Numbered from the stretch's first letter, positions 1 through 5,891 are shown. The stretch: 12,617 bases of DNA from Candidatus Pacearchaeota archaeon (GCA_003694055.1 RFLC01000096.1:1-12617); one strand, 5' to 3'. The notes: generated by a model from the letters alone, not told the origin. Made by a program: numbers and translations.

Positions 1-106
1 ACTAAAATCATAGCGCTAACTATCTTGTGCTAAATTACTTTTCGAGTGTTGCATTGCGTTGTTGAGATAAAACTAAACTTGTCGCCGTCAAAACGTGGAG
101 TTGTTG

Positions 107-306
107 AGATGTATTTCATCTAGGTTGTACTTTGAGAAGAACCCAAAGGCGAGGCTGAGGTATCCGCGAGGATATCTGCTGAACAAGAAAAGTTTGCTTC
201 AAGTGTGCCCTGCTAGACGTTGAACAAGCGAAAGAATACGTGAGGAAGCAGGCGCGCGCAACGCTGCTTATGGAAACCCCGCACTTTAGTGCGGGGAGGG
301 TGTCAC
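107..306 (+). mobile_element. IS200/IS605-type right-end / TnpB omegaRNA-like remnant
   Basis: No convincing protein is readable here, but four stem-loops follow one another: 107-121 (AGATG/CATCT), 159-176 (7-bp stem with one G-U pair closed by a GCGA tetraloop), 246-269 (AAGCAG/CTGCTT, extendable past a bulge) and 277-296 (CCCCGCAC-TTTA-GTGCGGGG). The last is preceded by TATGGAAA and followed by AGGG-TGTCAC. A GC hairpin with a TTTA loop followed by GGAGG(A/G)TGTCAC is, from memory, typical of the right ends of archaeal IS200/IS605 elements, where it forms the 3' end of the TnpB omegaRNA. On that reading the element ends at about 306 and sequence from 307 would be flank/guide. Frames across 1-276 show stops and no recognisable TnpB zinc finger or RuvC motif, so this would be a remnant, a MITE-like copy or an orphan RNA. 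Positions 1-106 hold nothing I can name. Confidence 0.5.
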
Positions 307-372
307 GGCAAAAATGAACCAAAGCTTCCGAGTGCAATCAAACCTCAAACCCCATGCAATTCGCAAAACTCG

Positions 373-396
373 CAGAGCTAAAACCAGCAAAACAAA
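373..396 (-). terminator. T-rich stretch downstream of sod (possible terminator)
   Basis: Read on the minus strand, the bases just after the SOD stop contain several short T-runs (TTAGTTTGTTTTG then GGTTTT). Archaeal RNA polymerase terminates on T-tracts without needing a hairpin, so this is a plausible but weak terminator. Confidence 0.3.
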
Positions 397-1005
397 CTAA
401 GAGCGCGCTTTTAGAAAGAACTCATTTACCTTTTTCCAATTGACCACATTCCAAAAAGCTTCTACATACTCGTTGCGCCTGTTTTGATAGTTGAGATAAT
501 ACGCATGCTCCCAGACATCTATCCCTAAAATAGGTGTCTTGCCTTGCATTAGCGGAGAATCTTGGTTGGGGGTTTTTATAACCTCGAGTTTGCCGTCAGA
601 ATAAACCAGCCAAGCCCACCCGCTGCCAAACACACCCAGCGCAGCATTTGTGAACTCCTGCTTGAATGCATCAAAACTCCCGAATGTTTTTTCAATCTCT
701 TCTGCTATCTCTCCACTTGGCTCTTGCTTTTCTGGAGAGAGGATTTGCCAGAATAAAGTGTGGTTAGCATGCCCGCCTCCGTTATTGCGCACAGCTGTTT
801 GTATGTCTTCTGGCACGCTTTCTATTTGCGCAAGAAGTTCTTCAACGCTCTTCTCAGCTAACTCAGGGTGTTTCTCAAGAGCTGCGTTGAGCTTGTTCAC
901 ATAACCTTGGTGGTGCTTTGTGTGGTGAATCTCCATAGTGCGCGCGTCAATGTACGGCTCAAGCGCATCATACGCATACGGCAATTCAGGCAAAGCGTGT
1001 GGCAT
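397..1005 (-). CDS. sodA: Superoxide dismutase, Fe/Mn family (Mn-type signature)
   Basis: Converts superoxide to hydrogen peroxide and oxygen in the cytoplasm. The 202-aa length is normal for the family and both domains are complete. Metal ligands are visible as H27 (IHHTKHH), H82 (GGGHANH), D163 and H167 (DVWEHAYY). Glycines before HANH together with Q148 in NQDSP fit the Mn-type pattern rather than the Fe-type, where the active-site Gln sits in the first domain. The sequence is strikingly like bacterial (Bacillus-type) MnSODs, for example the opening [13 protein letters not shown] and the block [21 protein letters not shown], which suggests transfer from bacteria (inference). There is no signal peptide. 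The ATG at 1005 is supported by a TATA-like box centred 26 bp upstream, implying a leaderless mRNA. It diverges from the prenyl synthase gene. Confidence 0.97.
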   Translation of the reverse strand: MPHALPELPYAYDALEPYIDARTMEIHHTKHHQGYVNKLNAALEKHPELAEKSVEELLAQIESVPEDIQTAVRNNGGGHANHTLFWQILSPEKQEPSGEIAEEIEKTFGSFDAFKQEFTNAALGVFGSGWAWLVYSDGKLEVIKTPNQDSPLMQGKTPILGIDVWEHAYYLNYQNRRNEYVEAFWNVVNWKKVNEFFLKARS

Positions 1006-1026
1006 GCCTTACTTACGACCAACTAG

Positions 1027-1035
1027 ATTAAAAAG
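1027..1035 (-). promoter_or_regulatory. TATA box for sod
   Basis: CTTTTTAAT on the minus strand, centred 26 bp before the ATG at 1005. An alternative A/T box (CTTTTAAATAG, about 1059-1069) lies further upstream and would give a leader of about 30 nt. Confidence 0.5.
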
Positions 1036-1069
1036 TTTGCGGTTTCACTCCGCCTCCTATTTAAAAGGG

Positions 1070-1085
1070 TTCGCGACCTCGCGAA
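1070..1085. repeat. Perfect inverted repeat TTCGCGA-CC-TCGCGAA
   Basis: Seven-bp arms around a 2-bp centre, lying between the divergent sod and prenyl synthase promoters. The position and symmetry fit a binding site for a dimeric regulator. A second, weaker repeat (1088-1104, TATTCT/AGAATA with a 5-bp spacer) follows directly. Confidence 0.5.
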
Positions 1086-1107
1086 TATATTCTCGAGTAG
1101 AATAATG

Positions 1108-1115
1108 CTTTTAAG
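1108..1115 (+). promoter_or_regulatory. TATA box for the prenyl synthase gene
   Basis: CTTTTAAG centred about 25 bp before the ATG at 1136. It is only about 16 bp before the alternative TTG at 1127, so it decides the start in favour of 1136. Confidence 0.55.
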
Positions 1116-1135
1116 CTGTTGCATGGTTGTTTTCT

Positions 1136-2062
1136 ATGCCAAGCAGGAGAAAAACAGCGCTGGAAAGGGTGGAAGAAAAGTTCTACAAGCATCTTGAGGA
1201 CTATTTGGAGAGCGTTTTTGCTGGAACTGAGGAGTATGATTCATTCAATGCTGCGCGCGAAACTTTGCTAGATAGGAGTCATTACTGGCGACCCAAGCTA
1301 TTGATTGGGGTAGCAAAAGGTTATGGGGTTGATGATAATTTAACTTACCAAACAGCAGTTTTGTCGCACCTTGCTCACACTGCAAGTTTAATCCTTGATG
1401 ATTTGCCTTGCATGGATAACGCAGAAATGCGACGGGGAAAGCCTGCTTGCCATGTTAGGTATGGCGAAGCAAACGCAATCCTTGCCTCAGTGCTTCAGCT
1501 CTACCCTCTAACTTTGCACACAATAGCTTCTCTCCCCATAAGCCACAGGCAAGAGCGCAGAATCCTTCGAACTTTGGCAGCTGCTTCTGAAGAGCTCGTG
1601 CGCGGGCAAGAGGAAGACCTCTTCATGCTTGGCCCAGAGAGCACCCGCCGCGAGATTGTGAGGAACTACCTAAAGAAAACCGGAGCGTTGTTCGGGGCTT
1701 CTGCAAGAATCGGCGGAATACTTGGCAAGGCAGGAGAGAGGGCTTGCGACGAGCTTTCTGCTTTTGGTGCTAAGATTGGCATAGCCTACCAGATAACAGA
1801 CGACCTTGCCGACGCATTCCTCACTGAGAAAGAAACTGGAAAGAGCGTTGGTGTCGACGAGAAGCGCGGCAAACCAACCGTGCTGACGCAGAGCGGGTTA
1901 GAGCAAACATTGCAAATCCGCGATGTGTTGTTCAATCAAGCTCTTGAGCACTTGGAGAGGGTGAAGCAAAAAGGCCGCAGTTTTCCGCTAGTTTACGAGC
2001 TCATCTGCCAAATAGAACGCGCCCACGGCAAAGCGCTGAGAAAAATAAAATGCGCAAGCTGA
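1136..2062 (+). CDS. Polyprenyl (geranylgeranyl/farnesyl-type) diphosphate synthase
   Basis: Elongates allylic diphosphates with isopentenyl diphosphate. In an archaeon this supplies C20 or longer chains for ether lipids. The protein is 308 aa from ATG 1136. Substrate contacts are clear: WRPKL near residue 52, a first Asp-rich motif DDLPCMD (D88, D89, D94) followed by MRRGKPACH, and a second Asp-rich motif DDLAD (222-226) with a downstream EKRGKPT. The first motif is the DDxxxxD form, with two extra residues, common in bacterial FPPS/GGPPS; DDxxD is usual in archaeal enzymes. Bacterial ancestry is therefore possible (inference). Chain length cannot be fixed by eye; alanine at -5 from the first Asp-rich motif leaves a small-residue pocket compatible with C20 or longer. 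A TTG at 1127 could add three residues but fits the promoter spacing less well. Confidence 0.92.
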   Translation: MPSRRKTALERVEEKFYKHLEDYLESVFAGTEEYDSFNAARETLLDRSHYWRPKLLIGVAKGYGVDDNLTYQTAVLSHLAHTASLILDDLPCMDNAEMRRGKPACHVRYGEANAILASVLQLYPLTLHTIASLPISHRQERRILRTLAAASEELVRGQEEDLFMLGPESTRREIVRNYLKKTGALFGASARIGGILGKAGERACDELSAFGAKIGIAYQITDDLADAFLTEKETGKSVGVDEKRGKPTVLTQSGLEQTLQIRDVLFNQALEHLERVKQKGRSFPLVYELICQIERAHGKALRKIKCAS

Positions 2063-2094
2063 TTAAAATCAATCAAATTAGATTTATTTTAATC
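2061..2094. repeat. AT-rich imperfect palindrome after the prenyl synthase gene
   Basis: GATTAAAAT (2061-2069) pairs with ATTTTAATC (2086-2094), and an inner ATC/GAT pair continues the symmetry past a 2-bp mismatch. It overlaps the end of the synthase gene and lies about 65 bp before the next gene. It could act as a transcript-end hairpin or an operator; its T-rich right arm fits an archaeal terminator. Confidence 0.4.
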
Positions 2095-2129
2095 ATTAAA
2101 ACTGAAATATTTAATCAGAGAATAATAAA

Positions 2130-2139
2130 ATTAAAAAAC
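2130..2139 (+). promoter_or_regulatory. TATA-like box for the 107-aa protein gene
   Basis: ATTAAAAAAC centred about 26 bp before the ATG at 2160, within a generally A/T-rich stretch, so less distinctive than the others. Confidence 0.4.
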
Positions 2140-2159
2140 TAGTTGGCAATGCAAAGGTA

Positions 2160-2483
2160 ATGGGAAGAGGTGTGCCTAGAATTCTCTGGCAAACTTACAA
2201 CGCACTTAGAGAATGCAATGCTCTCCTTGGCTATGACGAGAAGCAGTTCCCGCGTTTTAATGACCCTATTAGCGAGAAAGACTTCAGGAAAGGGGTGAGC
2301 AGAGGCGAGATGAGGTATTGCTTGGAAGAGGAGTTAGCTGTTTTAAGGTTAGCTTGCAAAGAGCTGAGATTTAATGCGCAGAGATACAATGAAGAGGTAA
2401 GAAAAATGCGCGCAGCGATTAAACGAGCTGAGGAATTTTACGGAATAAACTTCAGGTCGCTGATAGAGACTGACGACGACTAG
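2160..2483 (+). CDS. Unrecognised 107-aa charged helical protein
   Basis: I do not recognise this family. The protein is soluble-looking, with no signal peptide or TM segment, and is rich in Arg/Glu/Lys. Residues about 55-95 (LEEELAVLRLACKEL onward) have heptad-like spacing of L/A/R suggesting a long amphipathic helix or coiled coil. It ends in an acidic TDDD tail. Two cysteines (C19, C54) plus C66 show no metal-site spacing. The ATG at 2160 has a TATA-like box 26 bp upstream; AAAGGT just before it is too close to act as a normal ribosome binding site. A GTG at 2172 is an alternative start. Its TAG stop directly abuts the TAG stop of the convergent Bud32 gene. Confidence 0.75.
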   Translation: MGRGVPRILWQTYNALRECNALLGYDEKQFPRFNDPISEKDFRKGVSRGEMRYCLEEELAVLRLACKELRFNAQRYNEEVRKMRAAIKRAEEFYGINFRSLIETDDD

Positions 2484-3107
2484 CTAGTAGGATTGCTTAT
2501 ACCTTCCCCGTGCTTCAACCTTATTCAATCGCGCCAGCACCTTTTCAGAGTTCTTGCTCGCTTCTTTATAGCCCTCAATTATTTTTGCGAAAAATTTCTC
2601 CCAGTTTGTAAAGTGTTTTGCCTCCAACGCTTGTTTGATGAGGTGCAAGTCAACTGCTTTATCCTCTACGCGCGCGTTCCCAAACCCTAACCCAAAGTCG
2701 ATAAAGTAAAGTTTTCCGTCGAGGGAGAGAATCATGTTGCTTGTGGTTAAGTCGCCATGCACAATATCCTGCTCGTGCAGCGCTGCAATGTTGCGCCCAA
2801 TTTCCATGCATACCTTCTCCCAGCTCTCTAGGGAATCAAGCCAGTCAGACAATCTCTTCCCCTTGACAAACTCCATCTCAATTTCTTTTGCTCCCTCATC
2901 AACTTTCAAAACTTTCGGCACATTTATTCCTGCCTTTTCTATTGCACGCGCAAGCAATCGCGCCTCAGCTCGCGTGCGCAATTTCCTCAGCTTTTCGTCT
3001 AACTCTCTCAAGCGATACCCCTTCTTTATCCTTCGCTTTATCAATCTCTCACCACGCTTAACCAAGAGAGCCTCTGCCCCGCGTTGCACAATTCTCTCGC
3101 TGCCCAT
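2484..3107 (-). CDS. bud32: KEOPS complex kinase/ATPase Bud32
   Basis: Small atypical protein kinase/ATPase (PRPK/Bud32 family) that works with Kae1 in the KEOPS complex to make N6-threonylcarbamoyladenosine at position 37 of ANN-decoding tRNAs. The 207 aa fit the family. Visible features are a nucleotide loop RGAEALL (9-15), the candidate lysine around LIKRRIKKGYR (22-32), a conserved Glu in the first helix (RAEARLL), the catalytic loop HGDLTTSN (117-124, D119 and N124), the metal-binding DFG (137-139) and the basic C-terminal RGRYK tail typical of archaeal Bud32. It stands alone here, whereas in several archaea it is fused behind Kae1; no Kae1 gene is in the window. The ATG at 3107 has a TATA box centred about 25 bp upstream, so the mRNA is probably leaderless. 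Confidence 0.95.
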   Translation of the reverse strand: MGSERIVQRGAEALLVKRGERLIKRRIKKGYRLRELDEKLRKLRTRAEARLLARAIEKAGINVPKVLKVDEGAKEIEMEFVKGKRLSDWLDSLESWEKVCMEIGRNIAALHEQDIVHGDLTTSNMILSLDGKLYFIDFGLGFGNARVEDKAVDLHLIKQALEAKHFTNWEKFFAKIIEGYKEASKNSEKVLARLNKVEARGRYKQSY

Positions 3108-3128
3108 AGCATTACTTTGCCTGCTGAA

Positions 3129-3136
3129 TTTAAAAG
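3129..3136 (-). promoter_or_regulatory. TATA box for bud32
   Basis: CTTTTAAA on the minus strand, centred about 25 bp before the ATG at 3107. Confidence 0.55.
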
Positions 3137-3210
3137 ATTAATCTCGTTCCTAGCTGCGGTGGCGCAAAAAGCCGCACCAACCACACACGCAAGAAATCAA
3201 CACACAAGCT

Positions 3211-4161
3211 CTAGCGCAAACCTTTCTTTTGCAGGTACTGGTAAGCATAATAAGCGCCAACGCACGCTTCAGCTACGCCAGTTATTGCCTGCTTGAAGGG
3301 TTTGTCTGTCACATCTCCTGCTGCAAAAACTCCCTCAACATTCGTTGCAGAAGTTCGGTGATCAATCACTATCTCTCCTTTTTCATTCGTTTCCACGCCC
3401 AACTTTTTCGCAAGCCCTGACAAGACCTCATGCCCGATTGCAACAAACACTCCTTGCACAGCAAGCTCCTTGCTCCCATTGTACTCTCTGTCAAGCACAA
3501 CTGAATTGACGAACCTGTCCCCTTTAATTTCCACGACATTTGCGTTTGTGATTACCTCAATCTTATCATTCTGCTCAATCCTCTTCAAGTTTATTGGCTC
3601 CGGATGTATTTTCTCTCCTCGATAAATGATGTAAACCTTTTTCGCGTGCTCTGCCAACAAAAGCGCGTCCTTTGCCGCAGAGTCAGAGCCGCCGACAACG
3701 CACACTACTTTGTCCTTGAACAGCGGCGCGTCGCAAAGCGCGCAGTAAGCCACGCCCTTGTTTTCAAACTCCTTGCTTCCAGGCACATCAAGCTTTCTCC
3801 ATCGCGTGCCAGTGGCAAACATAATCGCAGGGGCGCGATACTCTCTTTCCGAGGTTTTCACAACAAAACCCTCGTCTTCCTTTCTGACATCCTCTGCTTT
3901 TTCCTCTTTTATTTCCACAAGCTCGTAGCTCTCAGCATGCTTTCGTATTTTCTCAGCAAGCTCTGTTCCTGTCAGGCTAACAAACCCCGGGTAGTTTTCA
4001 ACTACATGCGTTGTGGTTATCACGCCCCCTACCGGCAGCTCGCTTCCGTGACTTGCCCCAAGAACAAGCGTATGCAAGCCAAGGCGGCCGGCATACATCG
4101 CTCCTGCAAGACCAGAAACTCCTGCACCAATGATGATAAAATCATAATCATAGCTTGCCAT
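3211..4161 (-). CDS. trxB: Thioredoxin-disulfide reductase-like flavoprotein
   Basis: FAD-dependent oxidoreductase of the low-molecular-weight thioredoxin reductase type, expected to pass electrons to a thioredoxin or glutaredoxin-like partner. The 316 aa are full length. The N-terminal FAD fold has GAGVSG (12-17), the redox pair is C140-A-L-C143 (classic enzymes have CATC), and the C-terminal FAD motif is FAAGDV followed by KQAITG. The second Rossmann motif reads GGSDSAAKDA (157-166) instead of GGGNTAVEEA. The NADPH-phosphate motif HRRxxxR is replaced by YRGEKIH (180-186), so NADPH use is doubtful; NADH or another donor is possible. The ATG at 4161 has a TATA box centred 25 bp upstream. Bud32 lies downstream on the same strand but has its own promoter. 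A glutaredoxin-like gene begins at the far end of the window. Confidence 0.93.
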   Translation of the reverse strand: MASYDYDFIIIGAGVSGLAGAMYAGRLGLHTLVLGASHGSELPVGGVITTTHVVENYPGFVSLTGTELAEKIRKHAESYELVEIKEEKAEDVRKEDEGFVVKTSEREYRAPAIMFATGTRWRKLDVPGSKEFENKGVAYCALCDAPLFKDKVVCVVGGSDSAAKDALLLAEHAKKVYIIYRGEKIHPEPINLKRIEQNDKIEVITNANVVEIKGDRFVNSVVLDREYNGSKELAVQGVFVAIGHEVLSGLAKKLGVETNEKGEIVIDHRTSATNVEGVFAAGDVTDKPFKQAITGVAEACVGAYYAYQYLQKKGLR

Positions 4162-4180
4162 CGAAGAAGAAATTATTGTG

Positions 4181-4190
4181 GGTATAAAAA
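4181..4190 (-). promoter_or_regulatory. TATA box for trxB
   Basis: TTTTTATACC on the minus strand, centred 25 bp before the ATG at 4161. Confidence 0.6.
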
Positions 4191-4337
4191 GCTATTGCTA
4201 ATTGTTGCATGAACTTGGGATTTATTGGCAGATAATGCCTTTCTGAACTAGCACCGCGCACCGCGAGAGTGAGGAATTATTGCTCCATGAACGCCAATTG
4301 CTTTCAAAGTTAATCGTGAAGCGGTCGCTTTCGCACA

Positions 4338-4350
4338 AATTTATATTGCC
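4338..4350. promoter_or_regulatory. Orphan TATA-like box in the trxB upstream region
   Basis: AAATTTATATTGC reads as a TATA box on either strand but is not 25 bp from a gene start. On the minus strand it would start transcripts near 4318, giving trxB a second promoter with a leader of about 160 nt, or a small RNA covering 4190-4318. That stretch includes a 7-bp tandem CACCGCG repeat (about 4252-4265). On the plus strand it would read antisense into the small membrane protein gene. Confidence 0.25.
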
Positions 4351-4385
4351 TTTAGAGAGAAAGGAATAATCTTCACCTTGCCCGG

Positions 4386-4736
4386 TTAGTTAGGCGCGTT
4401 TGTTCCGCTGTTGTCTGAGGAGTTTTCAGGTGGTTGTTGGTTTTCAAGCACTGCAGGAGGTATCTGCGGTTGCGGAGCAGGTTGTGTGAGCTGAAGGCAT
4501 TTCACTGCAATCAAATCCACGCTTACATTGCCAACATAAACCTGGAAAGGCTCGCACCTCTGAGCGTTTGAAATCACGCCCAACGCAGCGTCGGTGTAGC
4601 CTTGCTGGTAAGCCGCGCTTGCGACGCTAAACTGCCAACCTCTGAATTGCAGGACAAGAATGTAAGCCAATGCAAGAGCCAAAAGCACAACAAGCAAAAT
4701 GATAATCCATCCCTGTTTTGATATTCTCCCTGCCAT
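4386..4736 (-). CDS. Small membrane-anchored protein, unknown function
   Basis: A 116-aa protein with a short basic N-terminus (MAGRISKQGW), one strong hydrophobic helix (about 11-30) and an external-looking remainder. The middle part, YQQGYTDAALGVISNAQRCEPFQ then VYVGNVSVDLIAVKCL, contains C61 and C80, which could form a disulfide outside the cell. From memory, similar short proteins (one N-terminal TM, a GY-D--L-II--AQ-C motif and a second Cys after a GN--V-LIAV- segment) occur widely in DPANN archaea without assigned function. The tail (82-116) is Pro/Gln/Asn/Ser-rich and probably disordered. The ATG at 4736 has a TATA box centred about 26 bp upstream and shares a 94-bp divergent promoter region with the histone gene. 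Confidence 0.8.
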   Translation of the reverse strand: MAGRISKQGWIIILLVVLLALALAYILVLQFRGWQFSVASAAYQQGYTDAALGVISNAQRCEPFQVYVGNVSVDLIAVKCLQLTQPAPQPQIPPAVLENQQPPENSSDNSGTNAPN

Positions 4737-4757
4737 GCCTGCTCAAAACCTCTTGCA

Positions 4758-4766
4758 TTTATAAAC
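4758..4766 (-). promoter_or_regulatory. TATA box for the small membrane protein gene
   Basis: GTTTATAAA on the minus strand, centred about 26 bp before the ATG at 4736. The perfect 11-bp palindrome TCGAAATTCGA (4770-4780) sits directly upstream, midway between this box and the histone gene's TATA box, and could bind a regulator of both genes. Confidence 0.55.
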
Positions 4767-4790
4767 TTGTCGAAATTCGAAATCCAAAAC

Positions 4791-4800
4791 ATTTTTATAA
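4791..4800 (+). promoter_or_regulatory. TATA box for the histone-like gene
   Basis: ATTTTTATAA, which predicts transcription from about 4821-4823. The short leader would begin at or inside the Shine-Dalgarno at 4821-4828. Confidence 0.5.
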
Positions 4801-4820
4801 GGCAAAGTTTATGGGTTTTT

Positions 4821-4828
4821 GGAGGTGA
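4821..4828 (+). promoter_or_regulatory. Full Shine-Dalgarno GGAGGTGA
   Basis: This matches the archaeal 16S rRNA 3' end over eight bases and lies two bases before the ATG at 4831. It is the only full ribosome binding site I see in the window; the other genes appear leaderless. Confidence 0.8.
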
Positions 4829-4830
4829 AA

Positions 4831-4998
4831 ATGGTTGACTTGATTGTGAAAAGCAAGATAAAAGAAGCTGTCAAGGACCTGAACGTAGCAAGCGACGTGT
4901 CAGAGGCTTTGAACAAAAAGGTTGAAGCATTGCTTGCTGAGGCTGCTGAGAGAGCGAAAGCCAACGGAAGAAGAACATTGCAAGCCAGGGACTTGTAG
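4831..4998 (+). CDS. Histone-fold protein, very short (55 aa)
   Basis: Putative DNA-binding chromatin protein, too short for many gene finders. Reading from the ATG after the GGAGGTGA site gives 55 codons. IVKSKIKEAVKDLN (5-18) matches histone helix alpha1, VASDV forms loop 1, and SEALNKKVEALLAEAAERAKANGR (24-47) matches the long alpha2. RRTLQARDL (47-55) matches loop 2 with the RD pair that forms the Arg-Asp clamp in histones. The protein then stops, so alpha3 is absent. The sequence resembles DUF1931/archaeal histone relatives. With 12 Lys/Arg in 55 residues it could still bind DNA, but dimerisation would need a different arrangement from a normal histone pair. A T-rich tract follows the stop. 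High translation is likely given the strong ribosome binding site. Confidence 0.85.
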   Translation: MVDLIVKSKIKEAVKDLNVASDVSEALNKKVEALLAEAAERAKANGRRTLQARDL

Positions 4999-5002
4999 CT
5001 TC

Positions 5003-5043
5003 ATTTGTTTTTATTTTGTTTGTTTTAGTTTTCATTCTATTTC
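5003..5043 (+). terminator. T-rich terminator after the histone-like gene
   Basis: Begins a few bases after the TAG at 4998 and contains repeated T-runs (TTTGTTTTTATTTTG, GTTTTAGTTTTC) on the coding strand without a hairpin. This is the form expected of archaeal intrinsic termination. Confidence 0.65.
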
Positions 5044-5065
5044 AAATTAATCGCGCTGTTTGCGG

Positions 5066-5596
5066 TTAAATAGAAGACTTGATAATTCTCTCCAGCATCT
5101 CCGCCCGCTCTTCAACGCTCGCTAGAGGAATCTCCTGCAAAGCATAACCCAACTCCAAGTAAACCTCTTTTGTCAATTCATGAATTTTCCTAGCCTCTTC
5201 CTCGCTTTCCTTGCGCTCTTCGTCTTGCATATAACTTCCGAGCGGCTCTAGGAAAAGCACTAGCTTGTAATTCCTGTCGCGCGAGTTTTCAATGAGTTCG
5301 CGAGGAACTTCAAGATTCCTTGCTCTTATGTATGCAATTCCTGACGGAACGCCGTGGTCTAAAATGTAAGTTTTCGAAGTATCCAGCAAAGCCTCCTGAA
5401 GAAGTTGTCTTCTCATAACTTTCATCTGAAAACCAATCACCTCGTCAGTTGTCCTGAAATTCGGGTTTTTCTTTTGTTCTTCAGCAATTATAGCACGCGC
5501 AGCCTCTTCGACAACATCATAACCCCGCGACTCCATCTCGCGCAAGAGCGTGGTCTTTCCACAACACGGGCCGCCAGTAAGAACATACCAACCCAT
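5066..5596 (-). CDS. AAA_28-type P-loop NTPase/kinase-like protein
   Basis: A 176-aa P-loop protein. The Walker A motif is GGPCCGKT (8-15) at the extreme N-terminus, preceded by WYVLT as the first beta strand. It is followed by GYDVVEEAARAII (25-37), then YILDHGVPSG (77-86), in the place where AAA_28/NadR-like kinases carry D-R-G for magnesium or phosphoryl transfer. The order (TGGPxxGKTTL, EAAR, DxGxP) matches the AAA_28 (PF13521) group, whose members include nucleotide kinase-like proteins; the substrate is not predictable. The C-terminal part is Glu-rich and helical. No TM segment is present. The ATG at 5596 has a TATA-like box 25 bp upstream. It converges on the histone gene and shares no operon. 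Confidence 0.85.
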   Translation of the reverse strand: MGWYVLTGGPCCGKTTLLREMESRGYDVVEEAARAIIAEEQKKNPNFRTTDEVIGFQMKVMRRQLLQEALLDTSKTYILDHGVPSGIAYIRARNLEVPRELIENSRDRNYKLVLFLEPLGSYMQDEERKESEEEARKIHELTKEVYLELGYALQEIPLASVEERAEMLERIIKSSI

Positions 5597-5616
5597 ATTT
5601 TTACTTCGAGCATCTG

Positions 5617-5626
5617 CTTAAAAAAT
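5617..5626 (-). promoter_or_regulatory. TATA box for the AAA_28 gene
   Basis: ATTTTTTAAG on the minus strand, centred about 25 bp before the ATG at 5596. Confidence 0.5.
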
Positions 5627-5891
5627 TATCTTTAATGGAAAGCATTTTTTGCGCTCTTGCCATTTTGCACGCAATCAAAAACCCTTCAGCACAAGTTTGC
5701 ACGGAGAATTTAAGTTAAGTTGCGCAGCCCTCATGCGAAATAGTTTGCATCAGTGCAATGGCGGCGCATTATTTAGTAATATCTCAGCCCCTCTCTTATG
5801 CAGCTCTCAGCGAACAAGTGCAAAACTGCTGGCGTTTTATTCGTTGATTCTTTGTTAGGCGTAATTAAAACGAACTCTGAACCCACGACTA

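Noticed and set aside
116..337. 73-codon minus-strand frame in the first region
   Set aside because: It runs antisense through the hairpin series, has no promoter at the usual distance and its composition is not protein-like.
3604..4212. 202-codon plus-strand frame opposite the thioredoxin reductase gene
   Set aside because: The opposite strand encodes a fully recognisable flavoprotein; this frame is low-complexity antisense with no motif.
4200..4330. C/D-box or H/ACA guide RNA in the trxB upstream region
   Set aside because: CTGA-like bits occur, but no matching RTGATGA C box with proper spacing is seen on either strand.
5649..5858. 69-codon plus-strand frame in the gene-poor region
   Set aside because: Cys/Ser/Leu-rich shadow-like sequence, no TATA box at 25 bp and no family resemblance.
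5776..5886. Minus-strand GTG frame of 36 codons (starts MGSEFVLITPNKES)
   Set aside because: Reads like protein, but a stop lies just upstream, no promoter box fits the start, and no family is recognised. Kept only as a remark.
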